Numbered from the stretch's first letter, positions 1-5,880 are shown. The stretch: DNA of 7,202 nucleotides from Immundisolibacter sp. (GCF_041601295.1 NZ_JBFIII010000119.1:1-7202), one strand, 5' to 3'. Notes: generated by a model not told the origin, from the sequence alone. Translations and numbers: made by a program.

Positions 1-696
1 CAGCAACGCCAGTACCGGCAGCCCGCCGTAGGCAAATATTTCGAGCGAGCGGCGCGGGACGATGGGCGCCGACAGGCGCAGGCCCCCCTGGGTGAAAAAC
101 GGAATCACCCGTCCGCCGACGACGGCGATGATGGTCCCGATCAGCCACAACGCCGCCCACACCGCCCGTCGCAGCAGGTCGAAATCCCCTGCCGCCAGTG
201 CGTGCAGGATCGCCACATCGGCCAGCGCCAGCAGCAGGAGCAGCCCGACCAGCGGATAGTTACGCCACTGGTTTACGCGCCACAACTGCCAGCCAAGGCG
301 CATCGCTACAGCCGGCAGAAAGGCCAATTCGATTGCCACCAACACCAACCACGGCAACCCCGGCCACAACCAGGCCACCCGCGCCGCCAGCCACAGCCCG
401 AACAGCCCCATTAGCGGCCAGCCGCGCAGCCCTGGAGTGCCGGTCCAGGCCTGCACAGCAGTGAGCAGAAAACCGGCAATCACTGCGGTCACGAAACCGA
501 ACGGCATCTCGTGCATGTGCCAGGCCAGCCAGCCGCCCCGGGGCGCAAAGCCGGACACGAAGCCAAGATAGGCAGCGGCCCACAGCCCCACTGCGAGAAG
601 CGCAAAACCGGCGCCGCCCAGAAAGAACGGTCGGAAACCCAGCCGAAACAATGGATGAACGCAGGATGATTCAGACGTGTTGGACGCAGGCAGCAT
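1..696 (-). CDS. nnrS: NnrS family haem-copper membrane protein, N-terminal part (runs off left edge)
   Basis: This is an open frame read from 696 leftward. It gives 232 residues and continues past the window edge; NnrS proteins are usually about 400 residues, so the C-terminal part is outside. Seen: RLGFRPFFLGG at about 18-28 leading into the first membrane segment, the family hallmark HMHEMPFGF at 60-68 followed by a segment ending in WTG (84-86), then RNYPL (145-149), ADV with a nearby His (159-165), and GGRVIPFFT at 194-202. Several hydrophobic stretches indicate a polytopic inner-membrane protein. NnrS proteins bind haem and copper and protect cells against NO stress; the exact reaction is unsettled. 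The ATG at 696 is preferred because GGAG at 703-706 sits 6 nt upstream. In-frame ATGs at 714 and 726 are alternatives, with a TGA just above 726. It lies 103 bp downstream of the hemerythrin gene on the same strand, so cotranscription is likely. No frameshift was seen. Confidence 0.93.
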   Translation of the reverse strand, partial: MLPASNTSESSCVHPLFRLGFRPFFLGGAGFALLAVGLWAAAYLGFVSGFAPRGGWLAWHMHEMPFGFVTAVIAGFLLTAVQAWTGTPGLRGWPLMGLFGLWLAARVAWLWPGLPWLVLVAIELAFLPAVAMRLGWQLWRVNQWRNYPLVGLLLLLALADVAILHALAAGDFDLLRRAVWAALWLIGTIIAVVGGRVIPFFTQGGLRLSAPIVPRRSLEIFAYGGLPVLALL

Positions 697-729
697 TCCA
701 CTCTCCGGCCCCATTCCGGGGGTCATGAT

Positions 730-742
730 TCACACGATGTGA
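730..742. promoter_or_regulatory. 13-bp palindrome upstream of nnrS (possible operator)
   Basis: TCACA-CGA-TGTGA is a perfect inverted repeat with 5-bp arms, lying 34 bp upstream of the preferred nnrS start. It does not match the FNR/DNR box (TTGAT-N4-ATCAA) or the GT-N7-AC pattern of NorR. It could be an operator for another regulator, or chance. Its presence leaves open that nnrS has its own promoter rather than depending only on read-through from the hemerythrin gene. Confidence 0.25.
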
Positions 743-799
743 CGGACCACGACCGTCCAAGGTAGGAAGGTCGCCGCGGACCTGAGCCGGGACAGCCCG

Positions 800-1366
800 C
801 TAGGCCGGCTCGTCGTTGTGGAGTAGCGCCATTTCATCGGCAAACCTTACGTATCGATCATGATCCTGCCCGAGTTCTACCTCGGCTTTGTCGAACAAAA
901 GCTGCATGTTTTCGAGCTCTTCCCGCGAGAACAGACGTTCCGCCATGGGAAAGACCATTTCATCCTCCTTCCAGATGTGGTTTGGGTACAACTGGCGGAT
1001 ACCGCTTATTGAACCGCGCAGGGCTTCCACCGCATCGGGGCTTCCCTGGGCATAGGCATCGGCCGCCGCCGCAAGGGCAGTCACCAACTGACGCCCCTTG
1101 ACGTGCTCTGCCACCAACCCCTGCAGCGGACATCCGGTCTTCGGCACCCCTTTCTTTTCCATGGCCGGAAACAGAATCGCTTCTTCTTTCGCGTGGTGAC
1201 ATTTGTCCGCAAAGTCGCGCATGAAAAGCACGACCTTGCGAATGAGGTCCACGTCGACCGGACGCCCGCGACCAAGATCGTCGTCGATAACGCTCAACGC
1301 ATGGACAACCTTCAGGATGTACTTGTGCTCGTGGACGAGCAGGTGAATAGGATTCTCGACGGACAT
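800..1366 (-). CDS. Hemerythrin-like (HHE domain) cation-binding protein
   Basis: This is a 188-residue soluble protein with two HHE-type halves. Likely di-iron ligands can be read directly: H12/H14 in the LLVHEHKYI stretch, H57/H58 and E62 in CHHAKEEAILFP, H88 in AEHVKG, and H130 with E134 in NHIWKEDEMVFP. This is the H...HxxxE...H...HxxxE pattern of bacterial hemerythrin-domain proteins. Such proteins bind O2 or NO at a di-iron centre, and some relatives (RIC/YtfE/DnrN) help repair NO-damaged iron centres. This one lacks the N-terminal ScdA-type extension of RIC proteins. The start was set at the ATG at 1366 because AGGAGG at 1375-1380 lies 8 nt upstream; an in-frame start 12 codons earlier has no such site. 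It sits 112 bp after hmp and 103 bp before nnrS, all on one strand, which suggests a role in NO handling. That role is inferred from context and family, not shown. Confidence 0.9.
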   Translation of the reverse strand: MSVENPIHLLVHEHKYILKVVHALSVIDDDLGRGRPVDVDLIRKVVLFMRDFADKCHHAKEEAILFPAMEKKGVPKTGCPLQGLVAEHVKGRQLVTALAAAADAYAQGSPDAVEALRGSISGIRQLYPNHIWKEDEMVFPMAERLFSREELENMQLLFDKAEVELGQDHDRYVRFADEMALLHNDEPA

Positions 1367-1478
1367 GACATGAGCCTCCTTGGCGGGTAAAAAAGACGGC
1401 AAAAATTCCTTTGGCAGCGCGTCCCTGCACTGCGGGAACCGCCGTTCGAATCAGCAGTTCCTGTGCGACCTCCTGTCA

Positions 1479-2654
1479 TCAGTCGAGCGCTGCCGCCGGG
1501 CCGAAGAACTCCCAGTGCATCTGTCCGGCGGGCACGTCGAGGTTGCCGAGCAGGCGCTTGACGTGGCCCATGAACGAAGGTGGACCAACGAAATAAGCAT
1601 CCACGTCGCGCGGGGCGGGCAGCCAGCGCTCGAGCAGTTCGGGACTCAGGCGCCCGTAGGCGTCTGCCTGTGCGGCACCGTTTTCCTCGTAACAATAAAA
1701 CCGCCGCGCCTGCGCATGCCGGACCACCAGATCGTCCACCCAGTCCCGAAACGCATGCACCCGCCCGCTGCGCGCGAAGTGCAGGAACGTCACCGGCCGG
1801 CCTTGCTCGTGCGCCGCGTGCAGCATCGGCAGCGTGGGCGTGATGCCGACCCCGCCGCTGATCAGCACCAGCGGCCGGGCACCAGGCCGCAGAATGAAAT
1901 CACCGGCCGGCGGAAACAGCTCCAGCGTCGCGCCTGTCGCCACGGAATCGTGCAGGAAATTCGAAACCACTCCGCCCGGCTCGCGCTTGACGCTGATGCG
2001 ATATGTGGCACCGTTGGACGGGGCCGACAGCGAGTAGTTGCGCCGCACCTCCTGGCCGTCGACGGTAAGCTTGAGACCGATGTACTGCCCGGGCTGGAAA
2101 CCCATCACCGGACCACCGTCAGCCGGTTGCAAGTACAGCGAGACGATCTCGTCGCTCTCGGTCACCTTGTGTGAGACCTGGAACGACCGGGCGCCGCGCC
2201 AGCCGCCGGGCGCCGCGGCGGCGGCCGCGTAGGCGTCTCCCTCGGCGCCGATCAGCAAATCGGCGAGCTGCTGATAGGCGGCCGTCCAGGCGGCGATGAC
2301 CGCATCGGTCGCCACCTCGGCACCGAGGACCTCGCGAATGGCCCGCAGCAGACAGGTACCGACGATCGGATACTGCTCCGGCAGCACCTGCAGGGAGACG
2401 TGCTTGTTCACGACCTGTCCGACCAGCGGCCCAAGCGCCTCCAGATGGTCGATGTGACGGGCGTACTGCAAGATGCCGTTGGCCAGCGCGCGCGGCTGCG
2501 CGCCGCTGGCCTGGTGGGCTTGGTTGAACAGCGGGCGCACCTGCGGATACTCGTCCAGCATGATGCCGTAGAAGTGGCGGGTGAGTGCCTCGCCCCCGGC
2601 TTCGAGCAGCGGCACGGTGGCCTTGACCAGATCACGGTGTTGTTCGGAAAGCAT
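1479..2654 (-). CDS. hmp: Flavohemoglobin, nitric oxide dioxygenase
   Basis: Cytoplasmic enzyme that converts NO plus O2 to nitrate using NAD(P)H, FAD and haem b. The 391-residue length fits the family. The globin domain (about 1-138) carries Y29 (B10), Q53 (E7), the proximal H85 (F8) and Y95, all at the same numbers as in the E. coli protein. The FAD-binding reductase domain follows, with RNYSLS at 205-210. The NAD-binding domain has GGVGITP at 267-273 and ends in HWEFFGP near the C-terminus. The start at 2654 was chosen because GGAG lies 7 nt upstream and the globin domain begins directly after it; a longer in-frame start at 2759 adds 35 residues with no family likeness. It is divergent from the NorR-type activator, the same arrangement as fhp and fhpR in Pseudomonas (recalled from family knowledge). 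It probably heads a unit with the hemerythrin gene and nnrS. No key residue is missing. Confidence 0.97.
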   Translation of the reverse strand: MLSEQHRDLVKATVPLLEAGGEALTRHFYGIMLDEYPQVRPLFNQAHQASGAQPRALANGILQYARHIDHLEALGPLVGQVVNKHVSLQVLPEQYPIVGTCLLRAIREVLGAEVATDAVIAAWTAAYQQLADLLIGAEGDAYAAAAAAPGGWRGARSFQVSHKVTESDEIVSLYLQPADGGPVMGFQPGQYIGLKLTVDGQEVRRNYSLSAPSNGATYRISVKREPGGVVSNFLHDSVATGATLELFPPAGDFILRPGARPLVLISGGVGITPTLPMLHAAHEQGRPVTFLHFARSGRVHAFRDWVDDLVVRHAQARRFYCYEENGAAQADAYGRLSPELLERWLPAPRDVDAYFVGPPSFMGHVKRLLGNLDVPAGQMHWEFFGPAAALD

Positions 2655-2759
2655 TGACTGACTCCATGGCAGTACGGTGACCGCGGGCCTGACCGGCCGC
2701 GCACGCATGCAGGCCAGGTGGTCGCGGGCGAGACGGTTTGTCTGTCCCGCCTTGCACAT

Positions 2760-2775
2760 CTCACGTTTCGTGCCA
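2760..2775 (-). promoter_or_regulatory. Candidate sigma-54 promoter for hmp (imperfect -12)
   Basis: On the minus strand the sequence TGGCACG (2775 down to 2769) is a full match to the -24 element. With normal spacing the -12 position reads GTGAG instead of TTGCA, so it keeps G but lacks the usual C of the GC pair. A sigma-54 promoter is expected here because the divergent regulator is a NorR-type activator with an intact GAFTGA motif. It lies between hmp and the three NorR-like sites, as the model needs. I found no better GG-N10-GC match facing hmp. The -12 mismatch keeps confidence modest. Confidence 0.4.
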
Positions 2776-2788
2776 CACCGAAAAACCA

Positions 2789-2799
2789 GTCAATTACAC
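2789..2799. promoter_or_regulatory. Putative NorR binding site 1 (GT-N7-AC)
   Basis: GTCAATTACAC fits GT-N7-AC with a good left half (GTCA) but a poor right half (ACAC rather than TGAC). It is the weakest of the three sites and the closest to the sigma-54-like element. Confidence 0.45.
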
Positions 2800-2817
2800 A
2801 CTCGCCGCCGTCACGAT

Positions 2818-2828
2818 GTCAGAATGAC
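2818..2828. promoter_or_regulatory. Putative NorR binding site 2 (GTCA-N3-TGAC)
   Basis: GTCAGAATGAC has perfect GTCA and TGAC half-sites around a 3-bp centre, the best match in the region to the known NorR enhancer pattern. Its centre is 29 bp from site 1. It lies about 165 bp upstream of the hmp start and about 43 bp upstream of the norR start, so it could serve hmp activation and norR autoregulation together. Confidence 0.7.
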
Positions 2829-2842
2829 ACCTCAAGAAGAAA

Positions 2843-2853
2843 GTCTGTTTGAC
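2843..2853. promoter_or_regulatory. Putative NorR binding site 3 (GT-N7-AC)
   Basis: GTCTGTTTGAC matches seven of the eight half-site bases. Its centre is 25 bp from site 2 and it ends 17 bp before the norR start codon, a position where binding could also repress norR. Three sites between norR and its target is the arrangement known from E. coli norR-norVW. Confidence 0.6.
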
Positions 2854-2870
2854 ATCATTGATCGGTAAAA

Positions 2871-4436
2871 ATGACTCCATCCCAGCTACTGGGCGCCTTG
2901 GCGCAGGTTGTCGACACCCTGACCCGGGACGAACCCGACGAGGCCGGTTACACGCGCCTGCTGGAAGCTGTGCAGGCGCTGTTCCCCTGCGATGCCACGG
3001 CCCTGCTGCGCCTTGACGGCGACACGTTGCGGCCGCTGGCGGTAACCGGCCTGAGCCATGACACGCTCGGCCGACGCTTTCGCCTGCAGGACCACCCGCG
3101 CCTTCTGACGCTGCTGCAGCGGCGCGGGCCGACGCGCCTGGCGGCGGACTGCCAGCTGCCCGACCCCTACGACGGCCTGGTTGAGGGGCGAACCGGGCAG
3201 CTCGAAGTGCACGATTGCATGGGCTGCCCGCTGTACGTGGACGATCGTCCCTGGGGCCTGCTCACGCTGGACGCACTCGACCCGCGGGCCTTCGGTGCGG
3301 TCGATCTGGACCTGCTGGAGGCCTTCGGCCGATTGGCCGGTACAGTCGTCGTCGCTGGCGAGCGCCTCAGCAGCCTCGCCCAGCGCGCGCAGCGCGAGCA
3401 ACAGCTGGCACGCACCCTCGCCGAGGCCCCGGCGACGTTGCGCCCGCGCGACCTGATCGGCCGCAGCCCCCCCATGCGCCACCTGCAGGCCGAGATCGAC
3501 ACCGTCGCCGCCACCGACCTGACGGTACTGATCAGCGGCGAGACCGGCGTCGGCAAAGAGCTGGTCGCGCAGGCCATCCATTCACGCTCGCACCGCGCGC
3601 AGCGGCCGCTGATCACTCTCAACTGCGCTGCGCTGCCGGACAACCTGGTCGAAAGCGAGCTTTTCGGCCACGTGCGCGGAGCCTTCACCGGCGCGGTGCG
3701 CGAGCGCTGCGGCAAGTTCGAACTGGCCGACGGCGGCACCCTGCTGCTGGACGAAATCGGCGAGCTGCCAATGCCGGTGCAGGCCAAACTGCTGCGCGTG
3801 CTGCAAAGCGGCCAGTTGCAGCGCCTGGGCTCGGATCGTGAACACCACGTCGACGTGCGCGTGCTGGCCGCCACCAACCGGGATCTGGCGGCGGAAGTCC
3901 GCGCCGGGCGTTTTCGCGCCGATCTGTATCACCGGTTGAGCGCTTATCCCCTCACCGTACCGCCGCTGCGCGCACGCGGCCGCGACGTGCTGCTGCTGGC
4001 CGGCGGCTTCCTGGAGGAAAATCGCGTGCGTTTGGGCCTGCGCGGCCTGCGCCTGGCGGTCGACGCGCAGCATTCCTTGCTCAACCAGCCGTGGCCGGGC
4101 AACGTACGCGAACTCGAACACCTGATCGGCCGGGCCGCCCTGCGGGCGCTGGCCGAACAGCCACAGCGCCCGCGCATCCTCACGCTGCACGCGCATCATT
4201 TGAATCTGCTGCTGCCATCCGGCACATCTCCAGCTGCATTGCCAGCGCCGATCAACCCGGCGATCGAACAAGCGGCCACGAGAATCGGCTTGCGCCAAGC
4301 GGTGGACGAACTGCAATCTCGCCTGATCCGCGCTGCGCTGGCCAGGCACGCCGGCAACTGGGCCACCGCCGCGCGCGAGCTTCGCGTGGATCGGGCCAAT
4401 CTGCGCCGCCTGGCTGGGCGGCTGGGGTTGGCTTAA
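2871..4436 (+). CDS. norR: NO-responsive sigma-54-dependent activator, NorR/FhpR type
   Basis: A 521-residue regulator with three domains. The N-terminal GAF domain (about 1-165) keeps the residues known in E. coli NorR to hold the non-haem iron: R77 in HPRL, D98 and D101 in LPDPYDGL, C116 in VHDCMGCP and D134 in LTLD. The AAA+ domain (about 195-425) has Walker A GETGVGKE at 223-230, the sigma-54-contacting GAFTGA at 270-275 and Walker B LLLDE ending at 294-295. The C-terminal Fis-type helix-turn-helix covers about 480-521. NO binding to the iron is known to release the AAA+ domain in this family. The ATG at 2871 fits the family N-terminus, but the upstream sequence has no clear Shine-Dalgarno, so translation may be weak. 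It is divergent from hmp with three GT-N7-AC sites between them. The position equivalent to E. coli R81 is Q83 here, and C119 is an extra cysteine near the iron ligand. Confidence 0.95.
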   Translation: MTPSQLLGALAQVVDTLTRDEPDEAGYTRLLEAVQALFPCDATALLRLDGDTLRPLAVTGLSHDTLGRRFRLQDHPRLLTLLQRRGPTRLAADCQLPDPYDGLVEGRTGQLEVHDCMGCPLYVDDRPWGLLTLDALDPRAFGAVDLDLLEAFGRLAGTVVVAGERLSSLAQRAQREQQLARTLAEAPATLRPRDLIGRSPPMRHLQAEIDTVAATDLTVLISGETGVGKELVAQAIHSRSHRAQRPLITLNCAALPDNLVESELFGHVRGAFTGAVRERCGKFELADGGTLLLDEIGELPMPVQAKLLRVLQSGQLQRLGSDREHHVDVRVLAATNRDLAAEVRAGRFRADLYHRLSAYPLTVPPLRARGRDVLLLAGGFLEENRVRLGLRGLRLAVDAQHSLLNQPWPGNVRELEHLIGRAALRALAEQPQRPRILTLHAHHLNLLLPSGTSPAALPAPINPAIEQAATRIGLRQAVDELQSRLIRAALARHAGNWATAARELRVDRANLRRLAGRLGLA

Positions 4437-4538
4437 GAAAACCGCGTGCGCCCGGCGCTGCCCGAGTCTGGCGCAAGACTTGCTGCCGGTATCGGCGCAT
4501 AGAGCCCTTTTTCCCGCCCCACAAAGGAGCCATTGCGC

Positions 4539-4843
4539 ATGATGCCCGGTGAACTCGACCCCGCCCCCGGCGAGCTGGAACTGAACGCCGGCCGCCTGAC
4601 CCTGACGCTGGCCGTGGCCAACACCGGCGACCGGCCGATCCAGGTCGGCTCGCATTACCACTTTGCCTAAACCAACCCGGCGCTGCGCTTCGAGCCCGGC
4701 CAGACCGCGAAGTCATGCTGGTCGCCTACGCTCTGCCGGTGATGAAAGTGGATTCGCAGACCTACGAAGTACCGGCGGATGGGACGCTGCTAACCTGCGA
4801 ACCGGCCAAGGTGCTGCCGCTGGCGCAGCGGTATTTTTTGTTC
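4539..4843 (+). pseudogene. Urease remnant: ureB start fused to ureC end
   Basis: From ATG 4539 (AAGGAG at 4524-4529, 9 nt upstream) the frame reads as urease beta subunit: MMPGEL, VANTGDRPIQVGSHYHF, then an in-frame TAA at 4668-4670 where the family has Glu (SHYHF-AE-TNPAL). After the stop come TNPALRF and FEPGQT directly joined. The stretch normally between them is missing, probably lost between the two RF-E/D codon runs. A one-base deletion near 4706 shifts the frame, after which REVMLVAYA resumes the ureB sequence. At about 4733 it passes into LPVMKVDSQTYEV...LPLAQRYFLF, the last 37 residues of the urease alpha subunit UreC. The C-terminal ureB codons and nearly all of ureC are therefore deleted. 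No active-site part of UreC remains, so no urease activity is possible. The UreC stop is also lost: TGG follows YFLF. No ureA or accessory gene was recognised next to it. Confidence 0.9.
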
Positions 4844-5033
4844 TGGGTGATTGGCGCAGCCGCCCTATGCGTCGATCGCCGACGACTCCTTCAAGAGCGT
4901 GCCTCGCGGTCCACTTCGTCGCTGTGGTTGCTAGTTCGGGATCAGTACAAAGAATTGACGGGCGAGGTACCTGCGGCATCCGAGCAGGGCGAGATCATTC
5001 TTGTCGTGGCACTTTTCTGTGGCGGCCAGCTGC
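4844..5033 (+). other. Unrecognised sequence after the urease remnant
   Basis: The frame of the ureC remnant stays open through this stretch until TAA at 5051-5053, giving a 112-codon open frame from ATG 4715. The residues after YFLF (such as DQYKELTGEV at about 79-88) match no family I know and look like read-through. I see no Shine-Dalgarno in front of ATG 4715. It may be scrambled flanking DNA left by the deletion that removed ureC. Confidence 0.4.
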
Positions 5034-5165
5034 GTCGGGTTAGCGCGGCGTAACCCGACCCCGATAAATTGCGTGATACCGCTCGTTGTACCGCCGATGC
5101 AATACCGGTGGGACGTCGTTTTTTTGTTTCCGGCGAGTTACGGTTTCGCCCAACCGGCCCTACGT
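5034..5165. repeat. Palindromic intergenic repeat element (two inverted arms)
   Basis: The left arm is a perfect hairpin: GTCGGGTTA (5034-5042), loop GCGCGGCG, TAACCCGAC (5051-5059). The right arm at about 5130-5165 carries GAGTTACGG, TTTCGCC, CAACC and GGCCCTACG, and its reverse complement resembles the left arm (GGTT...CGTAAC...). Elements with GGGTTA...TAACCC arms and a terminal CCCTACG are, as I recall, widespread between genes in proteobacterial genomes. About 70 bp lie between the arms. The right arm has diverged and pairs imperfectly, so this copy is probably old. The exact ends cannot be fixed from a single copy. Confidence 0.6.
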
Positions 5166-5289
5166 GACCTGTCCAACGCGACACCGGAGGGTTTCTCTTC
5201 CGGGTGAGCAATCCATCCGGCCTGCGCCAAAAGTGATGCACCGTACGCAACGGCTGGGCGCACCGCGTCAACACCCTCGGGAGATTTCG

Positions 5290-5481
5290 ATGCAAAACCT
5301 CGACTGCGCCTTTATTGATTGCCCCTACTGTGGGGAGAGAATCGAGATGGTCGTCGACTGCTCGGTACCGGACCAGGAATACACCGAGGATTGCAGTGTC
5401 TGCTGTCGGCCCATCGTGGTCACCGTTGCCACGTCCGAGGGCGAGGTTGTCAGCATCGAAGGGCGTAGCGAAGACGACTAG
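5290..5481 (+). CDS. CPXCG motif-containing cysteine-rich protein
   Basis: A 63-residue acidic protein. The motif CPYCG at 11-15 and the second knuckle CSVCCRP at 35-41 form a CxxC...CxxC pair suited to bind zinc, the signature of the small Cys_rich_CPXCG family found widely in proteobacteria. The family has no established function. The start at 5290 is supported by GGGAG at 5279-5283, 6 nt upstream, and by the family's short N-terminus. The same frame is open much further upstream, but those extensions run through the palindromic repeat and have no family likeness. It stands alone between the repeat and mobile-element debris, with no obvious partner gene. Confidence 0.88.
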   Translation: MQNLDCAFIDCPYCGERIEMVVDCSVPDQEYTEDCSVCCRPIVVTVATSEGEVVSIEGRSEDD

Positions 5482-5589
5482 GCCTTTCCTGGGGTGGGAC
5501 CACTGCGTCGCAGGAACCCTTCTCCGTGCTGTCCGCCCCCCCGTTTTTGCCCGGTTCGCGCTCGTTCCGGCAACGTGACTTTTCGTTAG

Positions 5590-5717
5590 TTATGTGTGGA
5601 TCTACAACCGGCATCTGCAGAAGGCACTTGGTCATGTCAGCCCCAGGCCATGGACCGGTGGCAACGTCAAGCCGGGTCATTCATCGGCCGGGACACGACA
5701 CCACAATATACAAGTGA
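5590..5717 (+). pseudogene. IS481-like transposase, 3' end remnant with frameshifts
   Basis: Three consecutive frame segments together resemble the C-terminus of an IS481-type transposase. The first reads YVWIYNRHLQKALGHVSP (5591 to about 5644), lacking the usual Pro of YN-H-PQ. After a one-base loss comes QAMDRWQRQ. After another shift comes VIHRPGHDTTIYK with a stop at 5715-5717. The order YN..PQ.ALG..SP.QAM..W...PG.DT is what that family shows at its end. The catalytic DDE core is absent, so it cannot move. The sequence turns AT-rich just after its end, which suggests the old element boundary is near 5720. The 108 bp between the CPXCG gene and this remnant show nothing I recognise. Confidence 0.65.
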
Positions 5718-5809
5718 GTAAACAGGGCATAGAATAAAAACTGCGAGCAAAATAGAATTTCCATATCAAAGAAAATACTAACGAATGAGTAGGGATAATA
5801 GGATATAAA

Positions 5810-5851
5810 TTGACCCTATTGGTGTGATGCGTATGGAAAATCGCGTATAAT
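5810..5851 (+). promoter_or_regulatory. Candidate promoter for the methyltransferase gene
   Basis: A perfect TATAAT lies at 5846-5851, 72 bp upstream of the gene. The best -35-like hexamer nearby, TTGACC at 5810-5815, is 30 bp away and so too far to pair with it. At 17 bp spacing only TGTGAT is present. TTGACC could instead pair with TATGGA at 5832-5837 (16 bp). The region is AT-rich, so chance matches are likely, but a promoter must lie between the transposase remnant and the gene if the gene is expressed. Confidence 0.35.
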
Positions 5852-5852
5852 T

Positions 5853-5880
5853 GCGCGCTTTATTTCGGCGCGCGCCTTTT
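5853..5880 (+). terminator. GC hairpin followed by T run in the methyltransferase leader
   Basis: GCGCGC at 5853-5858 can pair with GCGCGC at 5868-5873 across a 9-nt loop. Alternatively, the self-complementary GGCGCGCGCC at 5867-5876 stands just before TTTT (5877-5880). It stands out in otherwise AT-rich DNA. It could be a weak terminator, insulating the gene from upstream transcription, or an attenuator-like leader structure if transcription starts from the TATAAT. Four T residues are few for a strong intrinsic terminator. Confidence 0.35.

Noticed and set aside
1367..1402. 12-residue extension of the hemerythrin-like protein
   Set aside because: It would place the AGGAGG at 1375-1380 inside the gene; that site is well placed for the ATG at 1366.
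1367..1478. Possible terminator between hmp and the hemerythrin-like gene
   Set aside because: Only a 5-bp GTCCC/GGGAC-type pairing is visible, without an adjacent T run in the reading direction. Read-through is more likely.
2655..2759. 35-residue N-terminal extension of the flavohemoglobin frame
   Set aside because: The extension has no family likeness. The globin domain starts at the ATG at 2654, which has a GGAG 7 nt upstream, and key residues then fall on the standard numbers (Y29, Q53, H85, Y95).
2677..2868. 63-codon plus-strand frame in the hmp-norR intergenic region
   Set aside because: Most of it runs antisense to the hmp leader and has no family likeness; only its last 14 codons were kept as a weak leader-peptide idea.
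2850..2872. TTGACA at 2850-2855 as a -35 box for norR
   Set aside because: A matching -10 would fall inside the norR coding sequence and none is present there.
2886..4716. Long minus-strand frames opposite norR and the urease remnant
   Set aside because: They are antisense shadows produced by GC-rich codon bias; the plus strand encodes clear NorR domains, and the shadow products are Gln/Arg-rich without motifs.
4946..4965. Stretch resembling the 16S rRNA core near 'GAATTGACGGG'
   Set aside because: Only about 11 contiguous bases match, and no other conserved rRNA sequence surrounds it. Treated as chance.
5086..5289. In-frame upstream extension of the CPXCG gene
   Set aside because: It crosses the palindromic repeat and would more than double the protein; the ATG at 5290 has a good Shine-Dalgarno and gives the normal family length.
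5450..5680. Minus-strand 76-codon frame opposite the IS481-like remnant
   Set aside because: It is antisense to the transposase tail and the end of the CPXCG gene and has no recognisable motif.
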